A stretch of DNA of 5,686 nt from Acidobacteriaceae bacterium (GTDB lineage Bacteria > Acidobacteriota > Terriglobia > Terriglobales > Acidobacteriaceae): assembly GCA_003162495.1 (NCBI GenBank), contig PMOF01000208.1, positions 1,783 through 7,468 of the forward strand, given 5' to 3'. Positions 1 through 5,686 of this stretch are shown piece after piece. Made by a program: the position numbers and the translations under genes. The notes under the pieces are model-generated. The model searched no databases. It saw nothing but the letters and a program-made list of their open reading frames with translations, and had not been told where the DNA came from. The first letter of the stretch is position 1; the number at the start of each line of letters is the position of its first letter.

Positions 1-5
1 TCTGA

Positions 6-716
6 ATGATCTCCTCTGTCATTTTGCTGACTTCGATTCTCGTTCTCGGAATCCCCTCGGCGCTGCTGTTCATTCCCTGGGCCATGCTCACCGGCAACAT
101 CATGCCGCTCTACAACGCCGCGCAATGGATCGTCCTCATCGGCTTCCGCCTGGCCCGCATCCGCGTCGAGACAGTCGGCCTGGACCGCATCCCTCCGCAC
201 ACCGCGTGCATCTTCATGTCCAACCATGTCTCCAATCTCGACCCCTCCACGCTCATCCCACGCATTCCGGGCCGCACGTCTGCATTCCTTAAGCGCTCGC
301 TGATGAAGATTCCGGCGCTGGGCTACGGCATGAAGCTGGGCCAGTTCATCCCGGTTGACCGCGATGGCAGCGTAACCGGCGCGCAAGAAAGCGTAGCCGC
401 GGCCCGCCGCGTGCTTGAGCAGGGCGTCCACATCACTACCTTCGTCGAGGGCACCCGCTCCCCCAACGGTCGCCTTCTCCCCTTCAAGAAAGGCCCGTTT
501 TATCTGGCCATGGAAGCCGGCGCGCCCTGCATTCCGGTTTCCATCTCCGGCACTGAAACCATGATGGCCAAAGGCAGCCTGCGCATCCATCCCGGCACCG
601 CGCGCATCGTCTTCCACGCTCCTGTTTATCCGCGCGACTTTGCCACCCGCGAAGATTTGCTCGACGCCGTGCGCGCCGCTATCGCCTCCGGCCTGCCGGA
701 GTGGATGCGAAATTAG
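6..716 (+). CDS. plsC: 1-acyl-sn-glycerol-3-phosphate acyltransferase (PlsC family)
   Basis: Predicted 236-aa membrane-associated acyltransferase of the PlsC/LPLAT family, which acylates lysophosphatidic acid to phosphatidic acid in phospholipid synthesis at the inner membrane. All family blocks are visible: NHVSNLD (73-79, catalytic His74 and Asp79 as HX4D), the K-x-x-L-x-K-I-P-x-L-G stretch and FIPVDRD (about 96-120), FVEGTRS (146-152) and IPVSISG (176-182). A hydrophobic N-terminal segment (about 4-26) would anchor it. Length is normal for the family. A TGA at 3-5 is in frame immediately before the ATG, so the start cannot lie further upstream; its ribosome binding site is outside the window. 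That TGA, or a TGA overlapping the ATG, could also end an upstream gene, suggesting it is the later gene of an operon. The gene converges on the SPOR gene with 12 bases between stops. The exact acyl acceptor is inferred from family membership; another lysolipid acceptor is possible. Confidence 0.9.
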   Translation: MISSVILLTSILVLGIPSALLFIPWAMLTGNIMPLYNAAQWIVLIGFRLARIRVETVGLDRIPPHTACIFMSNHVSNLDPSTLIPRIPGRTSAFLKRSLMKIPALGYGMKLGQFIPVDRDGSVTGAQESVAAARRVLEQGVHITTFVEGTRSPNGRLLPFKKGPFYLAMEAGAPCIPVSISGTETMMAKGSLRIHPGTARIVFHAPVYPRDFATREDLLDAVRAAIASGLPEWMRN

Positions 717-728
717 TTCTGAATTGTT

Positions 729-1439
729 CTACGGCTGTAGGATCGCGTTATATCCATCGCCCAGCAGCTTCAATCGCCACTGGTCAGCTACCTCGCGGCT
801 GCTGAACGGCCCAATCCGCACATGGATCAGTCCGTCCGCGGGCTCGCGGCGCGCAAACGTCGCATAGCCGCGCTGATGCAGGGCATTCACCAGCACCACT
901 GCGTCCGCGGGATTCGCCACCGCGGCAATCTGCACCATCGTCCAGTTCGTCGGTGGCATGGCCGGTTGCACCGCTTGCTGCTGCACCGGCTGGCCAGAAT
1001 AGGTCGCCATCGGCAGGGCAGACCGCACCTGCGGCTGCGCCTGCTGAGTGTCGCTCGGTCCAGCCGAAGGAGCCGGAGGCGGACTCGGTGAATTGGCGAT
1101 CGGACCCGCGTCCGGATCCGCCGCTGCCGGCACGGCATCCGTCGCGCTCACCGGCGCGCGAGCTGGCGCCGCAGGCACTTGCGTGATCGCCGAGGGCTTC
1201 GCCCGCGAACTGTCCGCCTGAAGTGTCGTGGGTGCGGTGGCGTCCTGCCGTATGCTTGCGGTGCTCTCCTTCGAGCCGCGATGGCCCGCCGCATAACCCA
1301 GACCGAAACAGAGTCCGCAAATTGCCACCACGCCAAGCACGATGCCCAGCAGCACGGTCGAACTCAACGTCAGTTCGGTCTCCTGCGTGGCCTTCGCCGG
1401 CCCCACGTCTTCGTCGTCAAAGACTCCCCTCATAACCAT
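729..1439 (-). CDS. single-pass membrane protein with C-terminal SPOR domain
   Basis: A 236-aa bitopic protein. Residues 1-25 are a short acidic cytoplasmic tail (FDDEDVG); about 28-51 form one hydrophobic helix ending in GLGYAAG; 55-160 is a low-complexity Pro/Ala/Ser/Gln-rich linker of the kind used to span periplasm; 165-236 is a SPOR domain, beginning NWTMVQIAAV, with the typical VRIGPF (207-212) and the closing helix and strand to the C-terminus. SPOR domains bind peptidoglycan stripped of stem peptides, often at division septa (FtsN, DamX, RlpA type), so the domain should lie in the periplasm. It is last in the minus-strand cluster, 63 bases after the slipin. Start is uncertain: ATG at 1439 is annotated, but ATG at 1433 (Met3) is equally plausible; only a weak GGGA-like site precedes both. 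No enzyme domain is present, so a binding or scaffolding role is inferred. Confidence 0.87.
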   Translation of the reverse strand: MVMRGVFDDEDVGPAKATQETELTLSSTVLLGIVLGVVAICGLCFGLGYAAGHRGSKESTASIRQDATAPTTLQADSSRAKPSAITQVPAAPARAPVSATDAVPAAADPDAGPIANSPSPPPAPSAGPSDTQQAQPQVRSALPMATYSGQPVQQQAVQPAMPPTNWTMVQIAAVANPADAVVLVNALHQRGYATFARREPADGLIHVRIGPFSSREVADQWRLKLLGDGYNAILQP

Positions 1440-1502
1440 CCATTCCCGAAAGCATATCTATCCATCCCCAAACACCGCGCTTCAAACAAAGTTGTCCCGG
1501 CT

Positions 1503-2282
1503 CTACACGCTCTCCAGAGTTTCCTTGCCAGAAACTCCCAGCCTGTTCAACAGGTTGAGCATCTCCATCGGCAGCGGGAACACGATGGTTGTATTTTTTT
1601 CCACACCGATGTCGGCCAGCGTCTGCAGATAGCGCAACTGCAGCGTCATGGGCTGCGTGGCCATCAGCGCCGCGGCATCCACCAGTTTCTGCGCCGCGTT
1701 GAACTCGCCCTCGGCGTGAATAATCTTCGACCGTTTTTCCCGCTCCGCCTCGGCCTGCTTGGCCATGGCGCGCAGCATCTGCTCCGGCAGATCCACCTGC
1801 TTCACCTCGACCGAGATCACCTTCACCCCAAAAGGTTCCGTCCGCTGGTCGATGATGGTTTGAATCTTCAGGTTGAGCTTGTCGCGATGGCTCAGCAGCT
1901 CGTCCAGTTCCACCTCGCCCAGCACCGACCGCAGCGTGGTCTGCGCAAACTGCGAAGTCTGGTAGACGTAGTTCACCACCTTGATCGCCGCATCGTTCGG
2001 GTTCACGACATACAGCGTGACCACCGCGTTCACCTTCAGCGTCACGTTGTCGCGGGTGATCACGTCCTGCGGCGGAACCTCCAGCACATCTTGCCGCAAC
2101 GAAATGCGCACCATCTGATCGAACGGCCGGAACACAAGAATCACGCCCGGCCCTTTCGGCGTGGGCAGCGCGCGGCCCAGCCTGAAAATTACCCCGCGCT
2201 CGTACTCCCGCAAAATCTTGATGGAGTTGATCAGATAAAGGGCAACAATAGCGAACACAATCAGAATTGGAGTTGTAAGCAT
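1503..2282 (-). CDS. slipin (stomatin/prohibitin-like SPFH protein)
   Basis: A 259-aa slipin of the SPFH/band 7 superfamily: integral membrane proteins that oligomerise into cage- or ring-like assemblies and organise membrane microdomains. It has an N-terminal hydrophobic segment (about 4-21), then the stomatin core from [13 protein letters not shown] (25-37) through [13 protein letters not shown] (74-86), and the charged helical region [19 protein letters not shown] (165-183) continuing as predicted coiled coil to about 206. The C-terminal [11 protein letters not shown] (232-242) matches the hydrophobic segment that is cut in the archaeal partner stomatin by its NfeD-type protease. ATG at 2282 is chosen because AAGGAAG lies 4 bases upstream; a GTG at 2303 would add seven residues but has no such site. 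The long NfeD gene directly upstream (41-base gap) is the classic slipin partner. Full length for a bacterial slipin; assignment to a slipin subgroup cannot be settled here. Confidence 0.93.
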   Translation of the reverse strand: MLTTPILIVFAIVALYLINSIKILREYERGVIFRLGRALPTPKGPGVILVFRPFDQMVRISLRQDVLEVPPQDVITRDNVTLKVNAVVTLYVVNPNDAAIKVVNYVYQTSQFAQTTLRSVLGEVELDELLSHRDKLNLKIQTIIDQRTEPFGVKVISVEVKQVDLPEQMLRAMAKQAEAEREKRSKIIHAEGEFNAAQKLVDAAALMATQPMTLQLRYLQTLADIGVEKNTTIVFPLPMEMLNLLNRLGVSGKETLESV

Positions 2283-2286
2283 TTCA

Positions 2287-2293
2287 CTTCCTT
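2287..2293 (-). promoter_or_regulatory. ribosome binding site that fixes the slipin start
   Basis: On the minus strand the bases read AAGGAAG, ending 4 bases before ATG at 2282 (6 bases if the core is taken as AAGGA). It supports the ATG over the in-frame GTG at 2303, inside whose extension it would fall. Confidence 0.75.
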
Positions 2294-2323
2294 CGTTCAG
2301 CACGGATTGTACTCCAGGCCACT

Positions 2324-3673
2324 TTATGCGCGGGACGCCGGAACCGCAGACGGATCAACCGCCGTCACCCGCAAAAGATACTGTTCATGACCCACCACGC
2401 GCAGCGTGCTGCCCGCGGCTACCGGCTGCGGAGCCACCGCCAGCCAGATCTCTCCCTCCACCAGCACGTGACCCTCCGGGTTCAGAGGCTCCATCGCCGT
2501 GGCTCGACTCCCCACCATCGCATCCACGCCCAGCCGGCTCTTCATGCGACGCGCCCGCACCGCCAGCCGCACCAGCAACACGGTTATTACTCCAAACCCC
2601 GCGCTCACCCCCAGGGCCACCGCCAGGCTGATGCCCATCTCCGGCACCGGCGCGGCAACCAGCGTAAGCGTTCCAAAGGTCAGGCACACAATCCCCGCGA
2701 TCGCCAGCACGCCATGACCGCCAATCTTCGCCTCCAAAATCAGCAGCGCCAGAGCCGCCACCAACAGCAGCACGGCTGTGAATCGGATCGGCAAAAGGTT
2801 CAACCCAAAAATCGCCAGCAGCACCATCAGAGTGCCCAGTGCCCCCGGAACAATCGTTCCCGGCGTGTTGAACTCCAGATAAATCAGCAGCGCGCCCGCC
2901 ACCAGCATCAGCAGCGCGATATTCGGGTCCACCAGCCAGCCCAGCAATTGCTCGCGCACCGTCGGCTGCAGCATCACGATCCGCGCGCCGCCCACATGCA
3001 TCACCAGTTTGCTCCCGTCCATGCGGGTAATCGTGCGCCCATCCACATCGGCCAGCAGTTGCGCATCATTGCTCGCAATCACGTCGATCAGGTGCAGATC
3101 CAGCGCCTCCGCGGCCGTATAGGATTTCGACGTCTGAAGCGCAGCCTGTGCGGCCTCCACATTGCGTCCGCGCTGCTTCACATAGGAACGCAGAAAGGCT
3201 TCCGCGTCGTTCTCGACCTTCTGGCTCATGGTCTCGTCCGGCTTGCCGAACTCAAATACCACATGCGCCGCTCCAGCATTGGTGCCCGGGGCCATCGCAG
3301 CCACATCCGCAGACTCCATCAGAAAGAAACCTGCCGACCCCGCGCGCGCCCCGGCCGGAGATACATACACAATCACCGGAACCCGCGAACTCAAAATCGC
3401 TCCGGCCATGGTGCGCATGGAATCGACCAGCCCGCCCGGCGTGTCTAACTCCACCAGCAGCGCCTGCGCTCCGTCCGCATCGGCACGCGCCAGGGCGCGG
3501 TCAAGTTGCCCCGCGCTCACCGGCTGAATCGTGTCCGAGAGAACCAATTTATCCACCAGCGGTTGTTCCGCGTTGGCCTGCGCAGTCAGCCCCCAGGCCG
3601 TCACAAAGCCCGCAAGAATTCCTGCCGCAATCAATCCGATCGGGACCGCGATCCCGCGTGAGCGCTCTCTCAT
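2324..3673 (-). CDS. nfeD: NfeD family membrane-bound serine protease (long form, ClpP-class + NfeD OB domain)
   Basis: A 449-aa long-form NfeD protein. Residues 11-30 are a hydrophobic signal/anchor followed by a possible signal-peptidase site after ANA (33-35). Residues about 40-230 form a ClpP/SppA-class protease domain with LDTPGG (76-81), the nucleophile Ser113 in ARAGSAG and the general-base candidate Lys152 in SQKVENDA, plus the [13 protein letters not shown] signature (125-137). The Ser-Lys spacing (39) is close to the 41 I recall for P. horikoshii PH1510 (Ser97/Lys138). Five membrane segments follow at about 251-268, 275-294, 298-315, 320-339 and 348-372, then a C-terminal NfeD OB-fold domain (about 381-440). 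The protease domain should face the periplasm and the OB domain the cytoplasm. Start ATG at 3673 has GAAGGAG 6 bases upstream. It lies 30 bases after the TPR gene and 41 before the slipin, its probable substrate or partner. The name NfeD (nodulation efficiency) is historical and does not imply nodulation. Confidence 0.93.
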   Translation of the reverse strand: MRERSRGIAVPIGLIAAGILAGFVTAWGLTAQANAEQPLVDKLVLSDTIQPVSAGQLDRALARADADGAQALLVELDTPGGLVDSMRTMAGAILSSRVPVIVYVSPAGARAGSAGFFLMESADVAAMAPGTNAGAAHVVFEFGKPDETMSQKVENDAEAFLRSYVKQRGRNVEAAQAALQTSKSYTAAEALDLHLIDVIASNDAQLLADVDGRTITRMDGSKLVMHVGGARIVMLQPTVREQLLGWLVDPNIALLMLVAGALLIYLEFNTPGTIVPGALGTLMVLLAIFGLNLLPIRFTAVLLLVAALALLILEAKIGGHGVLAIAGIVCLTFGTLTLVAAPVPEMGISLAVALGVSAGFGVITVLLVRLAVRARRMKSRLGVDAMVGSRATAMEPLNPEGHVLVEGEIWLAVAPQPVAAGSTLRVVGHEQYLLRVTAVDPSAVPASRA

Positions 3674-3679
3674 GGCTTG

Positions 3680-3686
3680 CTCCTTC
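3680..3686 (-). promoter_or_regulatory. strong ribosome binding site of nfeD
   Basis: The minus strand reads GAAGGAG, 6 bases before ATG at 3673, within the 30-base gap after the TPR gene. It is a near-consensus Shine-Dalgarno sequence and fixes the start that gives a complete signal segment. Confidence 0.75.
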
Positions 3687-3703
3687 AGGGCCCTTCGTCG
3701 CCG

Positions 3704-5389
3704 CTACTTCTTCTGCCCTTCTCTCGCCTCAATCTGCCGACGCAGTTCCTGCGCGGCGCGGCTGTTGGGATCCAGATTGAGGGCTGCGGCCGCTTCTTTA
3801 TCCGCCTCGCTCAGTTGGCTGGCCGCCATATCCAGCCGTCCCAGCACCACGTGAGCATCCGCCGACGGCGCCAGCGCTAAAGCGGCCTGCGCCTCGGTCC
3901 GCGCTCCTGCGCCATCCCCTGCGCGTTCGCGCACCTCCGCCAGCCCGGTATGCGCTTCGGCCACAGAGCCGTCCGTCGCCACGGCCGCCAGGTACAACCG
4001 CTCGGCCTCCAGCAGCAGTCCGCGGTTCAGGTAGTCTTTCGCCTGCGTCGTCAGCGTCTGCGCTCGCTCCAGCGGAGTCAGAGCCGCCAGGTGCGCAGCG
4101 TCCAACTGGTCGATCATCTGCGCCGCCTGGCGAAAGACGACCGCATCGAAATCGCGCGCAATGCGTTCCAGCGGGTCGGCCTTCGCCTCCGCGTTGGCAC
4201 TCGGCGCTGCCCCCGCGGCTGGTTGTGCGGCCGGCTCCTTCCACGCCTTCTCCAGCGCATCAGCCTCGCTGTCGCCGGGGCGCAATCGCAGGCATTGCCC
4301 CAGTTCGGCCAGCGCCTCGGCAACATTTCCATGGCGTTTCAGGCTCACTGCCAGGTTGAGGTGATAGTCGGCCGCGTTAGGGTCGGCGGCCACAGCCTGC
4401 CGGAACAGCGCAATGCCGTCGCGCCCCTGCCTGCTCAGCGCAACTCCCTGGTCGTTCACCACCTCGGCCAGCGGCAATACCCTGGCCACATTGGCAAAAG
4501 CCGTTTCAGCCTGGGCATAGTCGCCTGAAAACGTCAGCGAAAGACCGCGATAGAAACCAGCCTCCAGCGCATCGGGGCCCAACGTATCCGGATCGTCGTG
4601 ACCGGCCTTGGCAAAAGCAGCCGCGGCTTGCTCGTACTGCTGCCCGTTGTAGTCCTCACGCCCCAGCGCCATCCACGCCGGGCCAAATTCCGGGCTCAAC
4701 CGGACAGCTTGATTCAGGTGGCGAAGCCTTTCCGCCTGGTCCGGCTCCGTGATGCCGCGAATGTACTGCTCGAAAGCGTCCAGTCGCAGCCCGGCCCCCG
4801 CAGCCACAAACGTCTCCTCGGTTCCGGTGAACGCCGGATCGAGCTGCCGCGTCAGTTTCCAGGCCAGCCTGTCGAATACGGCAATCAGATCCTTCATCTC
4901 GCCGCGCTCAGTCACCGGCTCGCCCATGCGAAGATGCGGCACGTCCACCAGCCGCGCCTCGGCCACAATGCCTGTTCCATCGGTCAGGTAATTGCCCACC
5001 ACAATCGAATCCGCATCCAGCGTTTCGGCCAGCTTTAGAGAGCTCGCCCGCGAAGGCTGAAACCCCTGCGGCAGTCCCAGATGATCCAGCGCATACAGCC
5101 GGTCTGCGCGGCTCATGGGCGCAAAACCCGCCGAAGCGAAACGGCTGCTTAGAATTTCTGCCGCCGCCTCGCGAATCCACTCCAGGCTCGGCTGCCCGCT
5201 GCGGTTGTCAAACGGCAGCACCAGCAAAATCCGTCCCACCCCCCCGTTCGTCCTGTCGTCCGGCGCCTGGCCCCATGTGGAAACGGTTCCGCAAAACGCC
5301 ACGGAAAGGCCCAAAGCAAAGCCCAGCCCCGTACGCGCAGCCGCGCACCCAACGGAGACTATTCGAGATGAAAAAAGGGTTCGCACCAC
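3704..5389 (-). CDS. secreted TolB/FlgO-like N-terminal domain + tetratricopeptide repeat protein
   Basis: A 561-aa protein. Residues 1-42 look like a long signal peptide: Arg3, Arg9 and Arg19, a hydrophobic core at about 21-34, and a candidate cleavage after WG or QA near 40-42; no lipobox. Residues about 53-183 resemble the TolB N-terminal/FlgO-like fold seen before TPRs in many bacteria: RILLVLPFDNRSG (53-65), helix EWIREAAAEIL, then LDADSIVVGNYL (124-135) and strand AEARLVDV. TPR-like helix pairs follow at about 204-267, 276-372 (clearest at 341-372) and 443-542, split by an Ala/Pro-rich linker (385-405). This suits a periplasmic protein-protein scaffold; no enzyme motif is seen. GTG at 5389 is the first possible start; the next codon (5386) is also GTG and could be used instead. 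There is no properly spaced Shine-Dalgarno site, and a TATAAT sits just upstream, so the message may be leaderless. It heads the minus-strand cluster with nfeD, slipin and SPOR genes. The exact function is unknown. Confidence 0.82.
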   Translation of the reverse strand: MVRTLFSSRIVSVGCAAARTGLGFALGLSVAFCGTVSTWGQAPDDRTNGGVGRILLVLPFDNRSGQPSLEWIREAAAEILSSRFASAGFAPMSRADRLYALDHLGLPQGFQPSRASSLKLAETLDADSIVVGNYLTDGTGIVAEARLVDVPHLRMGEPVTERGEMKDLIAVFDRLAWKLTRQLDPAFTGTEETFVAAGAGLRLDAFEQYIRGITEPDQAERLRHLNQAVRLSPEFGPAWMALGREDYNGQQYEQAAAAFAKAGHDDPDTLGPDALEAGFYRGLSLTFSGDYAQAETAFANVARVLPLAEVVNDQGVALSRQGRDGIALFRQAVAADPNAADYHLNLAVSLKRHGNVAEALAELGQCLRLRPGDSEADALEKAWKEPAAQPAAGAAPSANAEAKADPLERIARDFDAVVFRQAAQMIDQLDAAHLAALTPLERAQTLTTQAKDYLNRGLLLEAERLYLAAVATDGSVAEAHTGLAEVRERAGDGAGARTEAQAALALAPSADAHVVLGRLDMAASQLSEADKEAAAALNLDPNSRAAQELRRQIEAREGQKK

Positions 5390-5395
5390 ACCTTG

Positions 5396-5401
5396 ATTAT
5401 A
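5396..5401 (-). promoter_or_regulatory. candidate -10 box (TATAAT) of the four-gene cluster
   Basis: The minus strand reads a perfect TATAAT. A start of transcription about 7 bases beyond it falls at 5389, the GTG of the TPR gene. I find no good -35 hexamer 16-18 bases upstream and no TG extension, so the call rests on the -10 match and its position in the only sizeable intergenic gap ahead of the cluster. Confidence 0.5.
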
Positions 5402-5445
5402 GGCGTCGCGGCTCTTGCTCGCTTCCCCTGGATGCCTGTCATAAC

Positions 5446-5456
5446 TTGGCGGCCAA
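5446..5456. repeat. short inverted repeat TTGGC-G-GCCAA
   Basis: A perfect 5-bp inverted repeat around one central base. With a one-base centre it cannot fold as a hairpin, so if it means anything it would be a protein-binding site; it lies about 45 bases upstream of the candidate TATAAT. It could be chance at this size. Confidence 0.2.
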
Positions 5457-5465
5457 AAAACGAAA

Positions 5466-5522
5466 GGGTGCCCCAGGTCTCGATTTTGAGACCTGGGAAA
5501 TGACGAATCTCGACATTACCCC
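5466..5522. repeat. palindromic intergenic element (GGGTGCCCC type)
   Basis: A perfect inverted repeat, CCCAGGTCTC (5472-5481) and GAGACCTGGG (5488-5497), closes a six-base loop (GATTTT). It is flanked on the left by GGGTG and followed by a tail containing GACGAATCTCGAC and ending in ACCCC, so the outer GGGT/ACCC also pair. TCTCGA recurs in stem and tail. The shape resembles small dispersed REP-like palindromes; I associate GGGTGCCCC-headed elements with Acidobacteriota genomes from memory only. Only one copy is in the window, so repetition itself is not shown. It could also help end the cupin transcript: on the minus strand the stem is followed, after 11 bases, by six T (5460-5455), an offset too large for a textbook intrinsic terminator. 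Confidence 0.55.
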
Positions 5523-5534
5523 ATCACGCGTCCT

Positions 5535-5686
5535 TCAATCCCCCGTCGGAATAATCCCCGCATTCTCCACCATGAGAATCACCGTCCGTTGCGGCGCCCG
5601 CGTCCGGTGCATCGTTCCCCTCGGTACCACGAAACCCTGCCGCGGCCTAAGCTCCACCACGCGGTCTTGCAGATCGATCAGCAGTT
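5535..5686 (-). CDS. cupin-domain protein, C-terminal fragment (cut by window edge)
   Basis: A reading frame entering from the right edge and ending at TGA (5537-5535) encodes 49 complete codons: it begins LLIDLQDRVVELRP and contains GFVVPRGTMHRTRAP and VILMVENAG, ending IIPTGD. The G-x3-P-x-G-x2-H pattern is the second conserved cupin motif, with the His a likely metal ligand, and the flanking strands suit the second half of a small cupin beta-barrel. The first cupin motif and the start are outside the window, so substrate and function cannot be told. It is transcribed in the same direction as the four-gene cluster but separated by 145 bases holding a palindrome and a candidate promoter, so it is probably a separate unit. 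Confidence 0.75.
   Translation of the reverse strand, partial: LLIDLQDRVVELRPRQGFVVPRGTMHRTRAPQRTVILMVENAGIIPTGD

Noticed and set aside
686..701. Hairpin CTCCGG-CCTG-CCGGAG near the end of plsC, considered as a terminator.
   Set aside because: It lies inside the coding region, its stem is only 6 bp, and no T-run follows on either strand.
1440..1502. Possible internal promoter ahead of the SPOR gene (minus-strand TTGAAG and TAGATA).
   Set aside because: Both hexamers match consensus poorly and the spacing is about 19 bases, so it is indistinguishable from chance.
2283..2303. Extension of the slipin to GTG at 2303 (seven extra residues, MLNEGSE).
   Set aside because: The strong AAGGAAG site lies within this stretch and is correctly spaced for the ATG at 2282; the extension would put charged residues ahead of the membrane segment without gain.
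1179..2390. A 403-codon open frame on the plus strand, antisense across the slipin gene.
   Set aside because: Its product is rich in His, Gln and Arg with no domain, and it mirrors the codon bias of the real slipin and SPOR genes; long antisense frames are common in GC-rich DNA.
2387..3448. A 353-codon plus-strand open frame antisense to nfeD.
   Set aside because: Basic, low-complexity product (His/Gln/Arg-rich) lying wholly opposite a gene with clear catalytic and membrane features.
4998..5389. A lipoprotein signal at Cys33 of the TPR protein.
   Set aside because: The residues before Cys33 are VAF; Phe at -1 does not fit a lipobox, which needs a small residue there.

Overview
The window is GC-rich (roughly 60% by eye), densely packed bacterial chromosome. 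Product types and layout suit a free-living Gram-negative-type bacterium. Two things make Acidobacteriota (Terriglobia/Acidobacteriaceae) my best guess. The SPOR protein's N-terminus, an acidic stretch followed by one membrane helix, is of a kind I associate with that phylum. The palindromic GGGTGCCCC-type element near 5.5 kb also resembles dispersed repeats I associate with it. Both are impressions from memory, not database results.

Layout, left to right. (1) A plus-strand PlsC-type acyltransferase gene (6-716) whose in-frame upstream stop lies at the very left edge. (2) Only 12 bases after it, convergent, is the end of a four-gene minus-strand cluster, read from right to left: a secreted TolB/FlgO-like + TPR protein (5389-3704), a long-form NfeD membrane serine protease (3673-2324), a slipin/stomatin-like SPFH protein (2282-1503), and a single-pass SPOR-domain protein (1439-729). 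The gaps are 30, 41 and 63 bases and none holds a clear terminator, so one transcript is likely. (3) A 145-base intergenic region (5390-5534) holds a perfect TATAAT on the minus strand placed so that transcription would begin at the GTG start of the TPR gene, a small TTGGC/GCCAA inverted repeat, and a perfect 10-bp-stem palindrome. (4) At the right edge is the C-terminal end of a minus-strand cupin-domain protein (5535 to the edge).

How the genes could work together: long NfeD proteins and slipins are a known partner pair. In Pyrococcus horikoshii the NfeD-type protease cleaves the partner stomatin in a C-terminal hydrophobic segment. Here both halves look intact: Ser113/Lys152 in the protease, and a PLPMEML segment near the slipin C-terminus. 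The unusual part is the company they keep, a periplasmic TPR scaffold on one side and a peptidoglycan-binding SPOR protein on the other. This suggests, as inference only, an envelope-maintenance module joining membrane microdomain organisation, proteolysis and cell wall. I see no RNA genes, CRISPR array, IS element or phage gene.
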